DNA of 64,000 bases from Astrocystis sublimbata (lineage: Eukaryota; Ascomycota; Sordariomycetes; Xylariales; Xylariaceae), in assembly GCA_022453515.1 (NCBI GenBank), contig JAJNNY010000033.1, forward strand, positions 62,001 through 126,000. The letters run 5' to 3'. A program made the position numbers and the translations under genes. Positions 1 to 12,859 of the stretch are shown here, piece by piece. Within the stretch, counting starts at the first letter, position 1. Every line of letters starts with the position of its first letter. The notes below the pieces were generated by a model. That model saw nothing but the letters and a program-made list of their open reading frames with translations, was not told the DNA's origin and did not search any database.

Positions 1-3000
1 GGTCGGCTATCCCCCAGACTGGCTGTTTCAAAGGGTGGTATTATCAATGCTGTAGCAAGACGACAAGCGACGGGTGACGGCGCATGTCCTGGAAACAAGG
101 CTATCGCAATACAACCATCAGTTGGGGACGGCGTAGCTTTGGAAATTAAAGACGCTGGTCCCTCTTTGCATACGGCGATGTGGTGTGTGTATGTGTGTGT
201 ATGAAGTCAATGTCAGCTGCCTCGATTGTCGCCACGATATAGCGACGATATGACAGAGCGCTTAGTGACGAATCGCATCAGTGAGAGCGCAAGGGGGCGA
301 GCGGTCCTGCTCGAAGCGCCAGTACTATCTCTGCGCGGGCGCAAAAGAGTAGCGGGCCTGAATCCCTTACACCTCGGGTCGTGCTGGACTGTTGGTATTT
401 CAGGTGACCGTGTGTGTCTGGTCAAGAGAGGAAAAGAGGTATGTTTCGATCGGGATGGGGACGTCAGAAAAGGGAGAGGCCGTCGTGCCCGTGGTGCTTC
501 GGCTGCTGGCGCAGGCAGCCCTGGCCTTTGTTCGTCCGACCCCAGTCAGCGGCGAGGTGGGAGACAGGCTCGACAGGCAGGGGACCGGTACTGGACATGC
601 ACCGCCCTGTTCCCTGTTCCCTGACCTGCTTGGGCTTGGGCTTGGGTAGGATCCGTCAGGGTGAGGATTGGGGGGAGGGGGGGGGGCTCCTCGGGCTCTC
701 GACGGTTCGACGTTGGAGCGAGATGCGATAGCAGCAAGGGGAACTAGGTAACAGCTCTGTATACCCTTCCCGACACACTGCGACTTCGCAACAGATTCGG
801 GCGCCAGCCAGTGAGCGAAACGTGTCGGCGCAGCTGGCTTCTTGTCGTCGCTGGTGCTGACTCAAAGAGCCGAGACAATTGAGAAGACAAAGACAGGGAG
901 ATTAAGGAAGACCCCGAAATCCATGACCTACAATTAATGGCTCCGTTATATGGCTGGCTATCAATAAGGTCTGTTCGTAATTAGGAGCAAGCAAGTCGTA
1001 CTCGTACATCTGGTGTTCGATGGATACATATATGTGACGGTGTAAGTAGGTAGTATGTGTGGCAAGCCTCAAAGGCGAGGGAACGTGGGAAAAAAAACAT
1101 ACACGATTCCACTAGGTACCTACGGTACACTCTGCGTGCCGCCCCAAGCCTTCCCTCTCTCCCGCAGACAGACACTGCAGGTGCAGCATGAATACATGCA
1201 TGGGTACATGATTACCACATGCAGGTAGTAAGTACATACTTGATCGGGATAAGCTCATCTCAGCATGCACAGAAGAGTAGGTGCCGGTAGCGTCCTTGAC
1301 TAGCAGTCAAACCACGGGCATCTGTCTCTCGTTAGCCGTTGCGCATCCCCTAAGGTTGTATCTACCTAATGCCGGTCACTTCTAGTGTCCTGCTAGGTGA
1401 GTACCTACCTAACCTTGGGCGATGCACGATGCATGACCAGGTGCAATAGTACGCTAGTGTCGTGATATAGGCCGAATTGGTGTAGAACCCCGGCCCCTCA
1501 CCAAAAGGGGCAGCGTCCTTCACGAATAAGAATACCTAAGGAGACTGACTACCTTAGCCGATCGCTGCACACAATAGCCTTTGCTGATATCTATTGTGTT
1601 ATCGAGTACAGTATGTAAGAATCTTTTGCTGTAGCCGTTGCCTTTTCTATGAGCAGTGAATGTTGCCTGAATGTACTCTACTAGGTAAGAGGTAGGTACC
1701 GCATGCATTATGGATACAGATACCTACGATCACTGCTAGATACCTAGACAGGTATCTAGTGTACCTACATGTACCTGCCGAGGCAGAGTTAAAAAAAAAA
1801 GTGAGCCGAGTGCTAGCAGGGGACACTGGCTAGACGTACAATAACTGGCTCCCTTTTTTCTTTTTTTTTCTTTTTAACTCTGCCTCGCCTGCTGCAAAGG
1901 TAATGCCATCAATGTTGCTACGCCAGGCTCTACAGCTGGTACTTAAGTTGGCATGTCGGGAGCTCTGTACTTACTAGGTCCAAGGTAGGTAAATAGTTTG
2001 CACTTAATATGATCATCGGCCGCATGTTGACTACTAGTTTATAGCTAACTACCTACCTGCTAACAGGTTACATGAGAATTTGGTCTTTAACTATTTACAT
2101 ACCTGCTTGATGCTCATAGTGCTCTTACTCAAGAGGCACCGGCGTATGTGCTATTGCAGGTTAGCATCAAAGCAAGCAACTGGTACTTATGGTATTTGGC
2201 AACTACCAGATCAACGACTACATGCAACATCTTGCCTACATGTACCCAGCCACATGTACCTCCACGCTACAAGGCAGGTACGCCTGCGTCCTGACGAATA
2301 AGGCTTAGGAGGTACCTATGGTTGTGGAAGGCGAAAGAGGCTCGCAACCCCTGCCCATGTGTTTGGCATGTCTGGCTCCCCCCTCGCACAGACCCCCGGG
2401 CCATCTCTTTTCGGGGACTGTGGCGTGGTTGACAAGGGTCCCTCCGCTAACAGTCTTAGCGTACGGTAGTAGTGGGTTCGTGGCCATTCCTCGAGTTTCA
2501 CGTAATTAACGCTGCTCTGTTAATAAGTACAGTCACCCAGCTCCTCCACGTGTCTTGGTCCTGTCCCGGCGCGTGTGTGGGTAGCCGGTGGCAGAACCCG
2601 TGGGCTGGTAAGGTACTGTACCAGGCGATCCAGGTACCACATCCATTGTTGGGCCACGCAGTTCTACCTACATGTACCTAGGTACTACCTCGACTTCCAC
2701 TGGACTTATCTCTTGCTCACCCACCTCGCCTACCTACACGTAGGTACATATAACCTACGATTAGATTAAAACTGTGACGAGCAACAAGCCCACCACTGAC
2801 CATCATAGGGTCTCCATGTTGAACCACAGACAAGTGAGGCTACATAGAATCGAGTCAATTAATCCAGGACAGTAGTGTGCCCAGAAGCTAGGGGCTCCCT
2901 CTCAACGATATTCCTCAGGATCCAAATCAAAAATTTTCCCGCTTCACGAGAACCTAATGTACAGTCTAGCACAAAGCCAGATGTTGTTAGGCATGGGCCG

Positions 3001-3938
3001 TAATGAGATTTGCTCGTTCCATGCAACCAACCCTCACAACCTACCTAGGTAGACATCCAGTAGAAGTTTGACTGAGGTCAATGGGAACACCATATCATTG
3101 ATAGATACTGAGGCTACTCTATGTTCTGTCCGCATAGACTACTTAGTAATAACATGATCGCCGAGTGCGCTTCGTTGCTGATCTAAACGACGATCATACA
3201 CAAGGCATCAGGGTGACTGGCCGAGGAGGATCATTTTATGTTTATCTGCGTCGGCTGCGAAATAGTGTGATATACCTGAGTAAGTACGTAGGGTTGGATA
3301 TCTGACCTGCTCTCTATATAGTACCTAGCACCCTACATGTAGGTAGGTTGACGACTAGATTTGTTTTACCAACAGTGGAGGTTACACTAAGCACCATTGA
3401 AGCGAAAGAATGAAAGGACCATGCATCGTCTGATAAAAAGTCGCCTCTACCGGTACCTAGCACCATGGGTAGGTGCTGTAGAGCCCCAACGCGCTCGCTA
3501 CCTAGCGGGCCTAGGTACCTCACGGTGCCTGTGAGGTAGGTCGACTTACCCGCACGTGTAACCCGTCACAGCTGAGATGCACTCAACCAGATTTAGGCCA
3601 ATTCGACTACCTACGCAACTACATGTAGGTAACGGTACGAGTAGACATCGCAAATTTCTATAACGAGGTGCTTGATTGACTGCCCATCTGCCTACGGGAA
3701 CGTGGCACCGTGGATGCGTGAGTTACGCCGAGCTGAGCTGACGGGAGTCGCTCTGACGATCTGATCGGCATCTCTAAATACCGACCTGCCAAAACTCGCT
3801 CCACTGACCTCGGCCCTGTTGCATCAGCTGTCTCAGTCTCAGCCTTTGCACCTATTAATATCTACATAGTATGCGGATTCCTGCAACTAGTGCATCCCGC
3901 TCCGAATCCGTACGCTTCTCTCGGCCATCGATGACGAC
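1..3938. other. gene-free stretch with dispersed short palindromes
   Basis: No open frame here has recognisable family similarity, long codon-like structure or plausible splice partners, so I call no gene. The stretch holds a TG-rich run (about 181-204), a G-rich run (about 669-686), a hairpin at 1779-1887 (listed separately), and many copies of CCTAGG and ACATGT palindromes flanked by GGTA/TACC. It also carries one copy of ACAGGCTCGACAGG at 564-577, a word shared with three other places in the window. Confidence 0.6.
1779..1887. repeat. 109-bp inverted repeat (hairpin, MITE-like)
   Basis: The left arm at 1779-1795 (CGAGGCAGAGTTAAAAA) is the exact reverse complement of 1871-1887. Inside the arms an A-run followed by GTGAGCC opposes GGCTCCC followed by a T-rich run, so the pairing extends further with mismatches. 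The whole unit could fold back on itself. No target-site duplication is obvious and there is no coding content. It could be a miniature transposon remnant or a transcribed hairpin; the sequence alone cannot decide. Confidence 0.65.
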
Positions 3939-5462
3939 TCACTGCGCCATCGCAGCTGCATAATGCTTATTGTAGGCCGCCAGCCATTTCGCATCCATAC
4001 CTTCCACTGGCGCCGAGCCAGCTCTGGTGAGATTGGCATTCACCCACGTGAGGACCTCGGTGATGTAAGCCTGTTCTCCCCATAGGAGAACGTGGAACTT
4101 GTCTCCGGGTTGGAAGCGCGCCTTGCGTTCTCTGTGCTCTGCTTTCATGACGGACTCGTCGGGCAGGCGAACGCGCCCAGCGAGCACTTTCGCCATCACT
4201 CTGGCCTGGAAGTCGAACAACGAGAAGGTCGACACGAGGTGCGATACGCCAATGAACGCGAGCGTCGGGTCGGGGATGAAGAATATATCTTTGTGTAGGT
4301 TGTGTGTCGTGTATCCATCTGCCGTGATCAAGGTTGTCTCATCTGCGTCTTCCCATGCGACCAACGGCTGCTCCAGATCTCCTAAGAATGGGTAAGATGT
4401 AATGTATCCGGTTGCTACCACCACAAAGTCTATGCTTTCCAATGTCGTTCTATCTTCCAACAGAACCCTTCCCGGTATGGCACCCGGTACGCCTCCAGGC
4501 GGCGGCATGCCCATCTCGTCCACGGTGAATTCGGCCACCATCGCAACACGTCGGACAGCCCCTGGGATGCGGTTGACGGTACGATCATACTTCGACTTGC
4601 GTCTACTCTGATATACCGTGCCGCCGAGGCCATCGACCTCTCGGGCGATATCCAGAGACGAAGCACCCGCCCCTATGAGCAGAACGGTTTTGCCCTTAAA
4701 AGGCTCCGGTGTGCGATAGCTCTTGGAGTGCATGACACGGTCCGGAAAGCGAGTTTTCCATGCCCGTAGTCCGGGAATGTCCGGTACGCGAGGGACGTGA
4801 TAGTGCCCACTTGCCACCACGACTGCGTCGAAGCTTTCACTTTTCTTAAGGACGGAGAATGTGTTTTCCTCCACCAGGAGTGTACTTGTTTTCACCGTCC
4901 ACCGTGCATCACCTGCCGGTTTCATTACGCTTTCCACTCGCGTATGGAATTGCACGCGCTCCGCGAGGTTGTGCAGTCGGGCTATATCCTGCAGGTACCG
5001 AACCATGCAACCCTGGTCAACGAACTCATCCGTCCCCTTGGGCCAAGGAAGAAGACTGCTCCTCATAAGCGTGGTCGGGACATTGTTTTTCAAGCCCTGA
5101 TAACAGGGACCTGGTGGACCATGCAGGATCTGGGCTTCCGCCGCTGTTAGACCTTCTGCCTCGACGTCTGCCCAGTTCTGTGCGGGGGGTACAGTATTCG
5201 GATATGGTGGTTCATGATCGACGCGCTCATCATAGCACCAGACACCGCCTATCGTGCCCGTCCTCTCATAAATATCGACCTCGAGGCCTTCGTTGATGAG
5301 GTGAGCTGCTGATGTTACCCCACTAATGCCTGCGCCGATCACAGCGACCCTTCTGATCGACGTTCGGTCCGCTTCTGGGCTCTCAGAACTACCGGCCACG
5401 CCCATCATGGACATGCCGTGTTTGTTTGACAGCGTACGGGTACACAATATGTTTCCATTCAC
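3939..5462 (-). CDS. flavin-containing monooxygenase (FMO family)
   Basis: A single-exon frame of 507 residues encodes a class B flavin monooxygenase. The FAD-binding Rossmann motif GAGISG is at residues 43-48 and is followed by the E-R...GG-W pattern of the family. The NADPH-binding motif GAGASS is at 264-269. Between them RFPDRVMHSKSY (238-249) matches the FMO fingerprint FxGxxxHxxxY except that the glycine is aspartate. ATGY at 350-353 is the second conserved signature. Such enzymes oxygenate soft nucleophiles (N or S) using NADPH and O2; the substrate cannot be read from the sequence. Methionines at residues 1, 17, 19 and 20 precede the FAD motif, so the start could be about 50 nt downstream. 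There is no signal peptide. The gene stands alone, with no neighbouring biosynthetic genes, so a secondary-metabolite cluster role is not supported. Confidence 0.87.
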   Translation of the reverse strand: MNGNILCTRTLSNKHGMSMMGVAGSSESPEADRTSIRRVAVIGAGISGVTSAAHLINEGLEVDIYERTGTIGGVWCYDERVDHEPPYPNTVPPAQNWADVEAEGLTAAEAQILHGPPGPCYQGLKNNVPTTLMRSSLLPWPKGTDEFVDQGCMVRYLQDIARLHNLAERVQFHTRVESVMKPAGDARWTVKTSTLLVEENTFSVLKKSESFDAVVVASGHYHVPRVPDIPGLRAWKTRFPDRVMHSKSYRTPEPFKGKTVLLIGAGASSLDIAREVDGLGGTVYQSRRKSKYDRTVNRIPGAVRRVAMVAEFTVDEMGMPPPGGVPGAIPGRVLLEDRTTLESIDFVVVATGYITSYPFLGDLEQPLVAWEDADETTLITADGYTTHNLHKDIFFIPDPTLAFIGVSHLVSTFSLFDFQARVMAKVLAGRVRLPDESVMKAEHRERKARFQPGDKFHVLLWGEQAYITEVLTWVNANLTRAGSAPVEGMDAKWLAAYNKHYAAAMAQ

Positions 5463-8400
5463 AGAGTCGTTCGTCTGGTAGATATGTATATTATAGGAGC
5501 ATGCTACACAACTAATGTCGGGACAGAACCCAGACTGCTCGTTACTCGCCTATCCGTTAGCAGTGATGTCGTCAACTACTACTTCACTTGCGAATCGGGC
5601 TTCTTTCCACCTCGATGGCGATTATGTTATATTGCGTGCTCTAAAGATAGTAGATCCCCACTCCTACCGCGTTGTCGTCCCATGAAAGATGTGACTGATA
5701 AGATCGGGGTAAGAGTCATGGCAGTCGTATCTCGATATACACAATCCAACCTAACCAGAGGGCGCATATGGTATAGGAAATAGTTAGGTGGCACATAAAT
5801 CCCAAATATGTCAATGTACGCAGTAAGCCAACAGGCTACGCCGAGGGTTGGTGATGTTACAGTCCTGTAACAAGTCAAGCCACCGCCATCACAGTTGAGC
5901 AAGCCACAACTTGGGCTACCATATTCCTTCAAGGCGAAGACGCCTCTTTACCTAGGTATGGGGCAGGCTTCGAACGGAAGCTTAGTATACGACGAAACGG
6001 TATGACTGTGTGTCCCTCGCGACCACTCAGAACCCCGCGCATTTACGGACTCGAGAAACCAGTGGTTCTAGATCTTCAGCTTGGCCATCCGCACACCTTG
6101 TAAAGAACTTTCCTCAGGGCAAGTACACCCACACGATGTTTCTGCGTACCTCTGTAGAGTCCATCTTGGTTGCGAACATCATCACCGTTACACTTACCTC
6201 TCCAGGACTTAGCCCTCGGCTCGGTACCTGCTCTAAGCCCAAAATAAGCGAAGCCGTGGGACTGATCCAGGGTGCCAGGGGCCAGGGGCCAGATTGGAGC
6301 TGCTGTAAAAGAAGTGTGGTGTTGTTGTTATTGTTGTTATTGTCATTCGCTGGTCGGAATTTTACAGTAGCTTACCTACTTAGTGTGCCTTTGCAGGCTG
6401 GCTTGTCGCAGGAAAGCCAGACTACATCATGAATCCTCCGACTGGTTCCAATCCTGTCAAGGATCTTGGATATAATAATGCCCCGGCGGGCCCGGGTAAC
6501 AGGCACCGGACGGCCGAGTGTTTCAAACCCGATGGTTCCGCACTTAAGGGCCCCTCAACCACTATCCCAAGTGTCTTGCCTCGCCTGCCTGCCCTCCAGG
6601 TTCAAAACTACCTGACTATCGATAATAGTCGAAGGAGTGATAATTGAACACGCCAAGCAGACATTATCGTGAATGGGTCCCAACGTAATTCGGCAAGATG
6701 GCACTGGTGGGTGAGAAAAGCCAAGGCCGTTCTGGAGTCCAGTTGTCTGCTGACGGAGATGAAGACGATCGCTTCGCTTCGCCAGATATCACATACGAAT
6801 AACGGTTGGACCCCCAACACACGTTGCCCAGGCATTGGAAGGCAACAAGTGAGAACACTAGACGAACCCGTCGGTCTAGGTCGGCCGAAGTCTTCTTAGC
6901 GGTCTACCTGACTGCCTAGGCGCGGGGAATGTCAACGCTCTACTACGAGGCAACGCTCGAAGACCAGCCTACAACCCCAGTTCGAGACCTCGTTGCTATC
7001 TCCGTAAAGCAACGTTTACCCACACTTGACCCAAACATCGTTCGATTTGCTAAGGTTTAACAGACGGCGGGGGGCGGTGGTAGTTCAAATGATATTGAGC
7101 CATGCCCTGCCCGAACCTTGCCTTGCCTTGCCCCGGTCTCGCCGGTCTCGCCTGGGTCCAAGACAGAGTGCTGACAACGGTAACAACCAGGTTGACCGTT
7201 GTGTTTGAAAAGTGAGCTACTGCAGGAACCTCTCCACGCGAATATCGATCTCCATTCCTAATCCAATCCATGCACCACGCACAATATGAGGTCACGATTC
7301 TGAAACTTGAAAAGTGCTCTATCGTCATGGACCATGTAACGTCTACTACTATCTATCTTTCGCAATTCACTTTCTTATCACCATCACCTTAGCGAGTATA
7401 GGCAATACAGGCCAGCTATTGCTGTTGGCCTGTACGTACGTATACGTATGCGCAGTCACTTTTGTGTCATACGCTCAACCGTACACTACAACTACGGTCT
7501 ACAGCCTCACAGGGAACGTGAACAAGGGCCTCTAAGTCGTCTCGGACCATCATTGTGGGGATTAGAGTGGTGCGCACATGTGAGCTAGGTCATATCTGTC
7601 ACCGTTTCTACGCCGCCAGGCTCGGGATGACCCTGAAATGGCGCATTTGGCAGATGCAGGTATTTCGCTTATATTTTTCACTAGCCTCAACCAACCAGAG
7701 GACCATACTGGTATGCAACGTGGATTAGGAGGTATCGTGATGCTGGTTACCGGAGCACTACAGGGGCCCAAGGTAGTTACTTTACTTTGTACCTACCGTT
7801 AAAAAGAGACGGAGAACTGCCCCTCGTGCCCCCTCCAGGTGTTCCATACACCCAGGATGACAGGCCGCTCTTTTTCCGATTCTGAGTATCATGATGTTGG
7901 GGCCTCCGCATACTCTTGAAACCACATGATAGGCAGGATTTTGACGCACAACCCCGTCAATGACCGTTGATGGCCCCAATAGCCGTAACGTAAACTATCC
8001 CTCGTTTCTTGAACGCACTGATCGTCGATCGGCGCAAATCCGACAATCATTGTGGGCGGATGGTCGTCTCCGAGCGCTGGGTCGTAAATGACTCCCCGTT
8101 TGGTAAGTACGCCGGCCTATCTACGAATAAGTCGCGATACACGATAGGGATGTATGTATAATGGCCCGCACATATACTACCTAGGCGTGCTAGGCACACA
8201 CAGCAACGCACGAGACGCACACCGCCATAACCTGGACTAACCCGAAATTGTCATTGGATTTCGATACCCATTGCAAGGCGGCTCGCAAGGGCAATCATTA
8301 ACCGTTGTCGACGATCATACCTGACGACGATCGCTCGTTCCTGTTCCTGTTCCTGCGGATCTGCTGGGGTGTCTGAATACCGTATGCATGGACCAGATCA

Positions 8401-11400
8401 CAGCTTCCTTCCTCGCTTCCTTCGCCCGGCGTCTTATCAGACTCCAACAACATATATCTGCCAACGGACCAGGCCAGCTCCCTCGACTCCCATCCAGATT
8501 CTGGACTCCTTGTGCTCACGACCGGCAGCCTGGACCAAGTTGCCTCATGCAGAAACCGTGCTCACCTGAGCCTGAGATGGAATCCGCATCGACTTACCGG
8601 AGAATCGACCACACTTACATTGCTTGGTCCCGTTTCATTCTGTTCACCGGTCGGTAGTGTCGGAAGCTAGAACGTAATGGGAGTCAGCGTGGGACGGGCC
8701 GCCAAGGGTACACTTAAGGTGAGGTCTGTGGTCAATTTACGGTCCATCGTCTCCGTCTTGCTATTGCGCCCACTGCGTGTAATGAGGGGCTTCAGTCGAG
8801 CATGCGGAGTAACATGTAACAGAACAGAACAGGCGAGAGCAAATACTATACTGACGGCAGGACTGACAGGATACTGTATGTACTCGGTGATCAACATGAA
8901 CATGGCCGTGCTTGGAGGTTAGCGGGAAGGATTCAACTTTCCCTTCGCATGTCTTCTATTCAGCGCCTGACTGCCTGGTGACCCTGGGGCGATCGGCATC
9001 GCTCTATGCCGTCTGACTTTAATCACCTGATTACATACGCATGTAGTCAATGCGGGCTTCTGCTTTGGAAGGAACTTTTATAAGAAGACTCGAGGAAAGG
9101 CTGGAGGAGCAGAAGTCATGCGTGAAGTCCTCGCACCCGTGTTCACGTACTGTGGGTGCTGTGCCAACAGACGCACAACCCCCCCTCATCAAGACATATT
9201 AGCACCAATTTCCATGATCCCATCGCGGATATCTAGGAGATGAACCAGACAATGTGAATAGCTATTCAGCTTTTGAGGGTGAGACGTAAGTTGCATTGCG
9301 CTGCATATACCGAGATCCGCGCTTTCAGCTACAACAAAACTCATGCTAGGTCGAGCCGGCTGCTGTATCGTACAAAGGCAACTGGTAACGATAGGCTATC
9401 TCATGCGAGTCCAATGAGGTGCTATAGATGCGTACATGCCCTTGCTGAAAAGCAAGGCATAGCAGGCCTTATTGCCACGGACTCATATAACATTGCGGCT
9501 ACGGTCCCGTCCTACACGTACGCATACATACGTTGGGCATGCTTTCTGCCTTACGAATGGCGCTGATTCGACAGTGGCGTTGAAAGACTTGTATGACTTG
9601 ACCAATAGAACCACACAAGACGGGTTCAAGTGAGTGTGTTACAGTCGCATTGGACCGTCGCGGGATTCAGCTTGCAGATGGTTTGAAATCCTTTGGGGAT
9701 TATTGAGTAACAGCTCGAGCACACTTAATTACATGCAGATGGGAAGATTATGCCGGACGGGAATCAGCGTCGCTTAGCCAACCAATCATCGAGATGGACC
9801 AGAGAAGTATGTTCGTCAGATCATCGACCCTAACGCAACACTGCCCGGCATTGCAAGCATTTGCACCTCATCCTACATACAGCCTTGGCAAGTAAGTAAG
9901 ATGGTGGGTTAGCGAGCTTCTCTCTGCACATCACATCACATCACATTTCGTGCCACCACCACCCAGCCCGAGGTAACAGAGCGGCACAGTAATATTACGT
10001 CAAGAGCCTATCAGCACAGTAGTCACTCCGAACAGCCAAGTGATCGGGATTCAACGGCCTTGGCTTACATAACCACACTACATGTGGTTACACTTATGGG
10101 CACGAGCATTGCCATGCCCCCATCTACGTGCCGCGAAGGATTGCTTTAGTTCTGCTCATGAGCCGTCACGCACCTATGTCAGACCAGAAACTATCAGCAA
10201 CCGGTAACTAGAATAGCTGTGAGTCTGTGTGTCTTTTAGTCTGCGTAACATACGGACTTTACCATACTTCAAAGGATAGTACGGCTCTCTCTAACTTTGT
10301 TGGTCTGGATATAGAATAGTACAAGAGGCGTTCTGCTCACGCAAATGCGCACGTCCCTACAGTTTGCGACTAATTTCAAGTGAAAAGCAGACTACTGCAA
10401 AAGTATGCCTCATATGTTCCTACTTCCACCAGTCTCATGACAGGGCGATGATCCTTTTCTCTGATTGTCTGATCCGTGTGTCAAAATCTAAGGTTAGATT
10501 ATAATAGAGGCGTTCTGCACGGGCACTTTGCGACATTCTCGAACCTTACTTTGTAGGACCAACGATGATATCTTGATCCGTCGGCGGTGGGTTCACGAGG
10601 CTTTAGTTCGTCTTATGCGCCCTCTACATTAGTTTTACCATCACTCAATGAGATGAAACCAACTATTGAATGTTCCATTGGCATTTCAAGTGTCAGGAAT
10701 ATCAATGCAATTGTGTGAAACGGTAGTAAAAGAGTGACGATCGCAATCCATCCGGAAGGCCGGAGTGCGAGCGAGTGTTCATGACCGGCTTACTATCTAC
10801 GTAAAGGTTCGAGGCGTCGTTGATCGGGAAGAGTCCGGGAGCAAGGCCACATTTAATGTGTATGCGGGTGCGTATAATTAGCAACGTCGGTCGCCACGAT
10901 AGGTGACGCAGCACCGCAAGCTGGCAAGATCTGCGCGCCTCACTATAACCTTTGCCACAGTTTTATGAAACAACGCTTTTCCGCGTGAGCGAGTCTGTGT
11001 TGCTTCTCCGGGTGGCATCCAATTTACGCTCGTCATTCTTACAATCCGGTTTCCACGAACTGCATCTGCATATCGAACTGGTCCTTACCTACCTGTGATT
11101 ATATGAATATATTGATTCGTGAAACAGTAGAGGCTGCAAGCAACATGCAAGATCTTGCAATACTGTTGGTGGCGTCCTAGGCAGCCGGGACATAGACCCA
11201 AATGCATTCGTGTTGGCTGTCTGAGACAGTTGTTTGAATACTAAGGTAGTCAGCTCAGTGCCCAGTGCAGTATTCGGCTACATGCTGATTGGCCAGATAC
11301 CTGATATTTGAGTCCTTGCGAGATCGAATAGCCTCGCGATGTTGTGGTTTCATTCGCAAATCCTGATTCCGGATACTCCGGAGTCCACTTGTCGAGACTT

Positions 11401-12859
11401 TCGCCCGAGAGCTACCTAAACAAGAAGCAACCAACAACCAGTGCAACACTCCCTGAGTTTCGTAGGATTAGGCAGCTAATAAGACCGAATGCATCCGAGA
11501 GATACCATAATGATATGCTGCAATTTTGGAAACCGAACATACTTGCTGGAGGCAATAGTAGTTCCAAGTTTGCAAGGTCTCTTATTCTAATTGACACGGG
11601 ACAAAATTTTGACGCACGTGAAAAGACAACAATAACATATTGAGGCAGAGGAGGGAGCCTAGGTAGAAGGTACGATCTCAAGCAATGGATGAAAGCTTGT
11701 GTTAGTATATTCGTGGGTTACTGAAGGCAACAAACACAGACATAAGATGATTGCAAGAATAGTCTCACCGACGACGAGATTGAGTGATCAATGTCTAACA
11801 TTACGGAAAAAGTATGATAAGCTGGCGACTATTCCAAACCAAACACTTCATTTTCTACAGTTAATCTCACGAATCGCGTCTCTGGGCCATACCAATCCGA
11901 CCATGGACGTACATTGTCGAGCTCCTCCGGGTGGTGGAAATTGATCGGCTAGGGAGGAGATCTGTCTACCTCCGAGGCAGCAGCTTGGGTCCAAGTGTGC
12001 TTAAAACTAAGTCGTTACTGGGTCAGGCAGAGTAAAAGACAGCCACAAGGCTGAATGATGAGACATGCCCATTATCACAACACCATGCATGTTGTTTTAA
12101 CGTGGTCTGACTCGTCTACCGAATTGGTTAAAGCTGCCCGTGGTGAGAAGTGCGAACACTCAAATATGATAATATGCATCACTTTTGAGAAATAAGAAAT
12201 ACTCGAAACACCTGAACCTGGTGTACGAAAAAGTTCTTGCTCCAGTACCCTTCACCTGCTCCCGTAGAGGACGCAGTACGATTACACCTCAGCATAAACG
12301 ACTGGACCAATGCCCACGACTCCTATGTTATGACCAGGGTTTCATAAGCTATGCGTGGTGGAAGCCTTGCACTTCCGGCAGATCACTAATTTCACAAAAT
12401 TTCCAACAGAACGAAGCCTGTTTTGTATAACCCCAAAGCAGATAGATAGCCCATGGGAATTGTTCAGAAGCATGCACACAACAACTGTGTTTGTCTGCTA
12501 TCTAACGTTGCGTAGCCATGATATCTTAGAACAAGTGAGGGTTCGCCATCCATAATTGATAACTTGTTAGGTAGACGGTACAGTGATAACAGGGGTTAAT
12601 GTAGTAGACCGGTGGGTGGTGGTCCGTTGCAAGCTTCAATATGACATTGTTGTTTGTCTACATCAATGATACGTTCAATGAATTGAATGACTGAAAATGG
12701 GTCATGCATATCAAGCTAAGGCCAGTAATGCATTGCTTACAGCGAAGGCGATACGTTGACAGCTTGTCAAGCATTCGGTATCTATTGGACTTTCTATGAT
12801 CGCAGACCTATGCCTGCAGGGTAGACGATGTCCCTCGTTGCACATAAACCTTTCCCCCT
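5463..12859. other. 7.4-kb gene-free stretch
   Basis: Open frames here are short (up to about 140 codons), show no family motifs and do not join through plausible splice sites into a longer protein. Simple sequence includes a GTTGTTATT-type run near 6320-6342, a TTCCTG run near 8338-8355 and a CACAT run near 9926-9947. The CCTAGG/ACATGT words are sparser here than elsewhere. I see no RNA gene. A lowly conserved or fast-evolving small gene cannot be excluded without transcript data. Confidence 0.5.

Noticed and set aside
3939..5462. secondary-metabolite cluster around the FMO
   Set aside because: No synthase, P450, transporter or regulator gene lies within several kb on either side.
6010..6432. 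140-codon plus frame
   Set aside because: Contains a leucine run from a TTG/TTA microsatellite; no recognisable domain.
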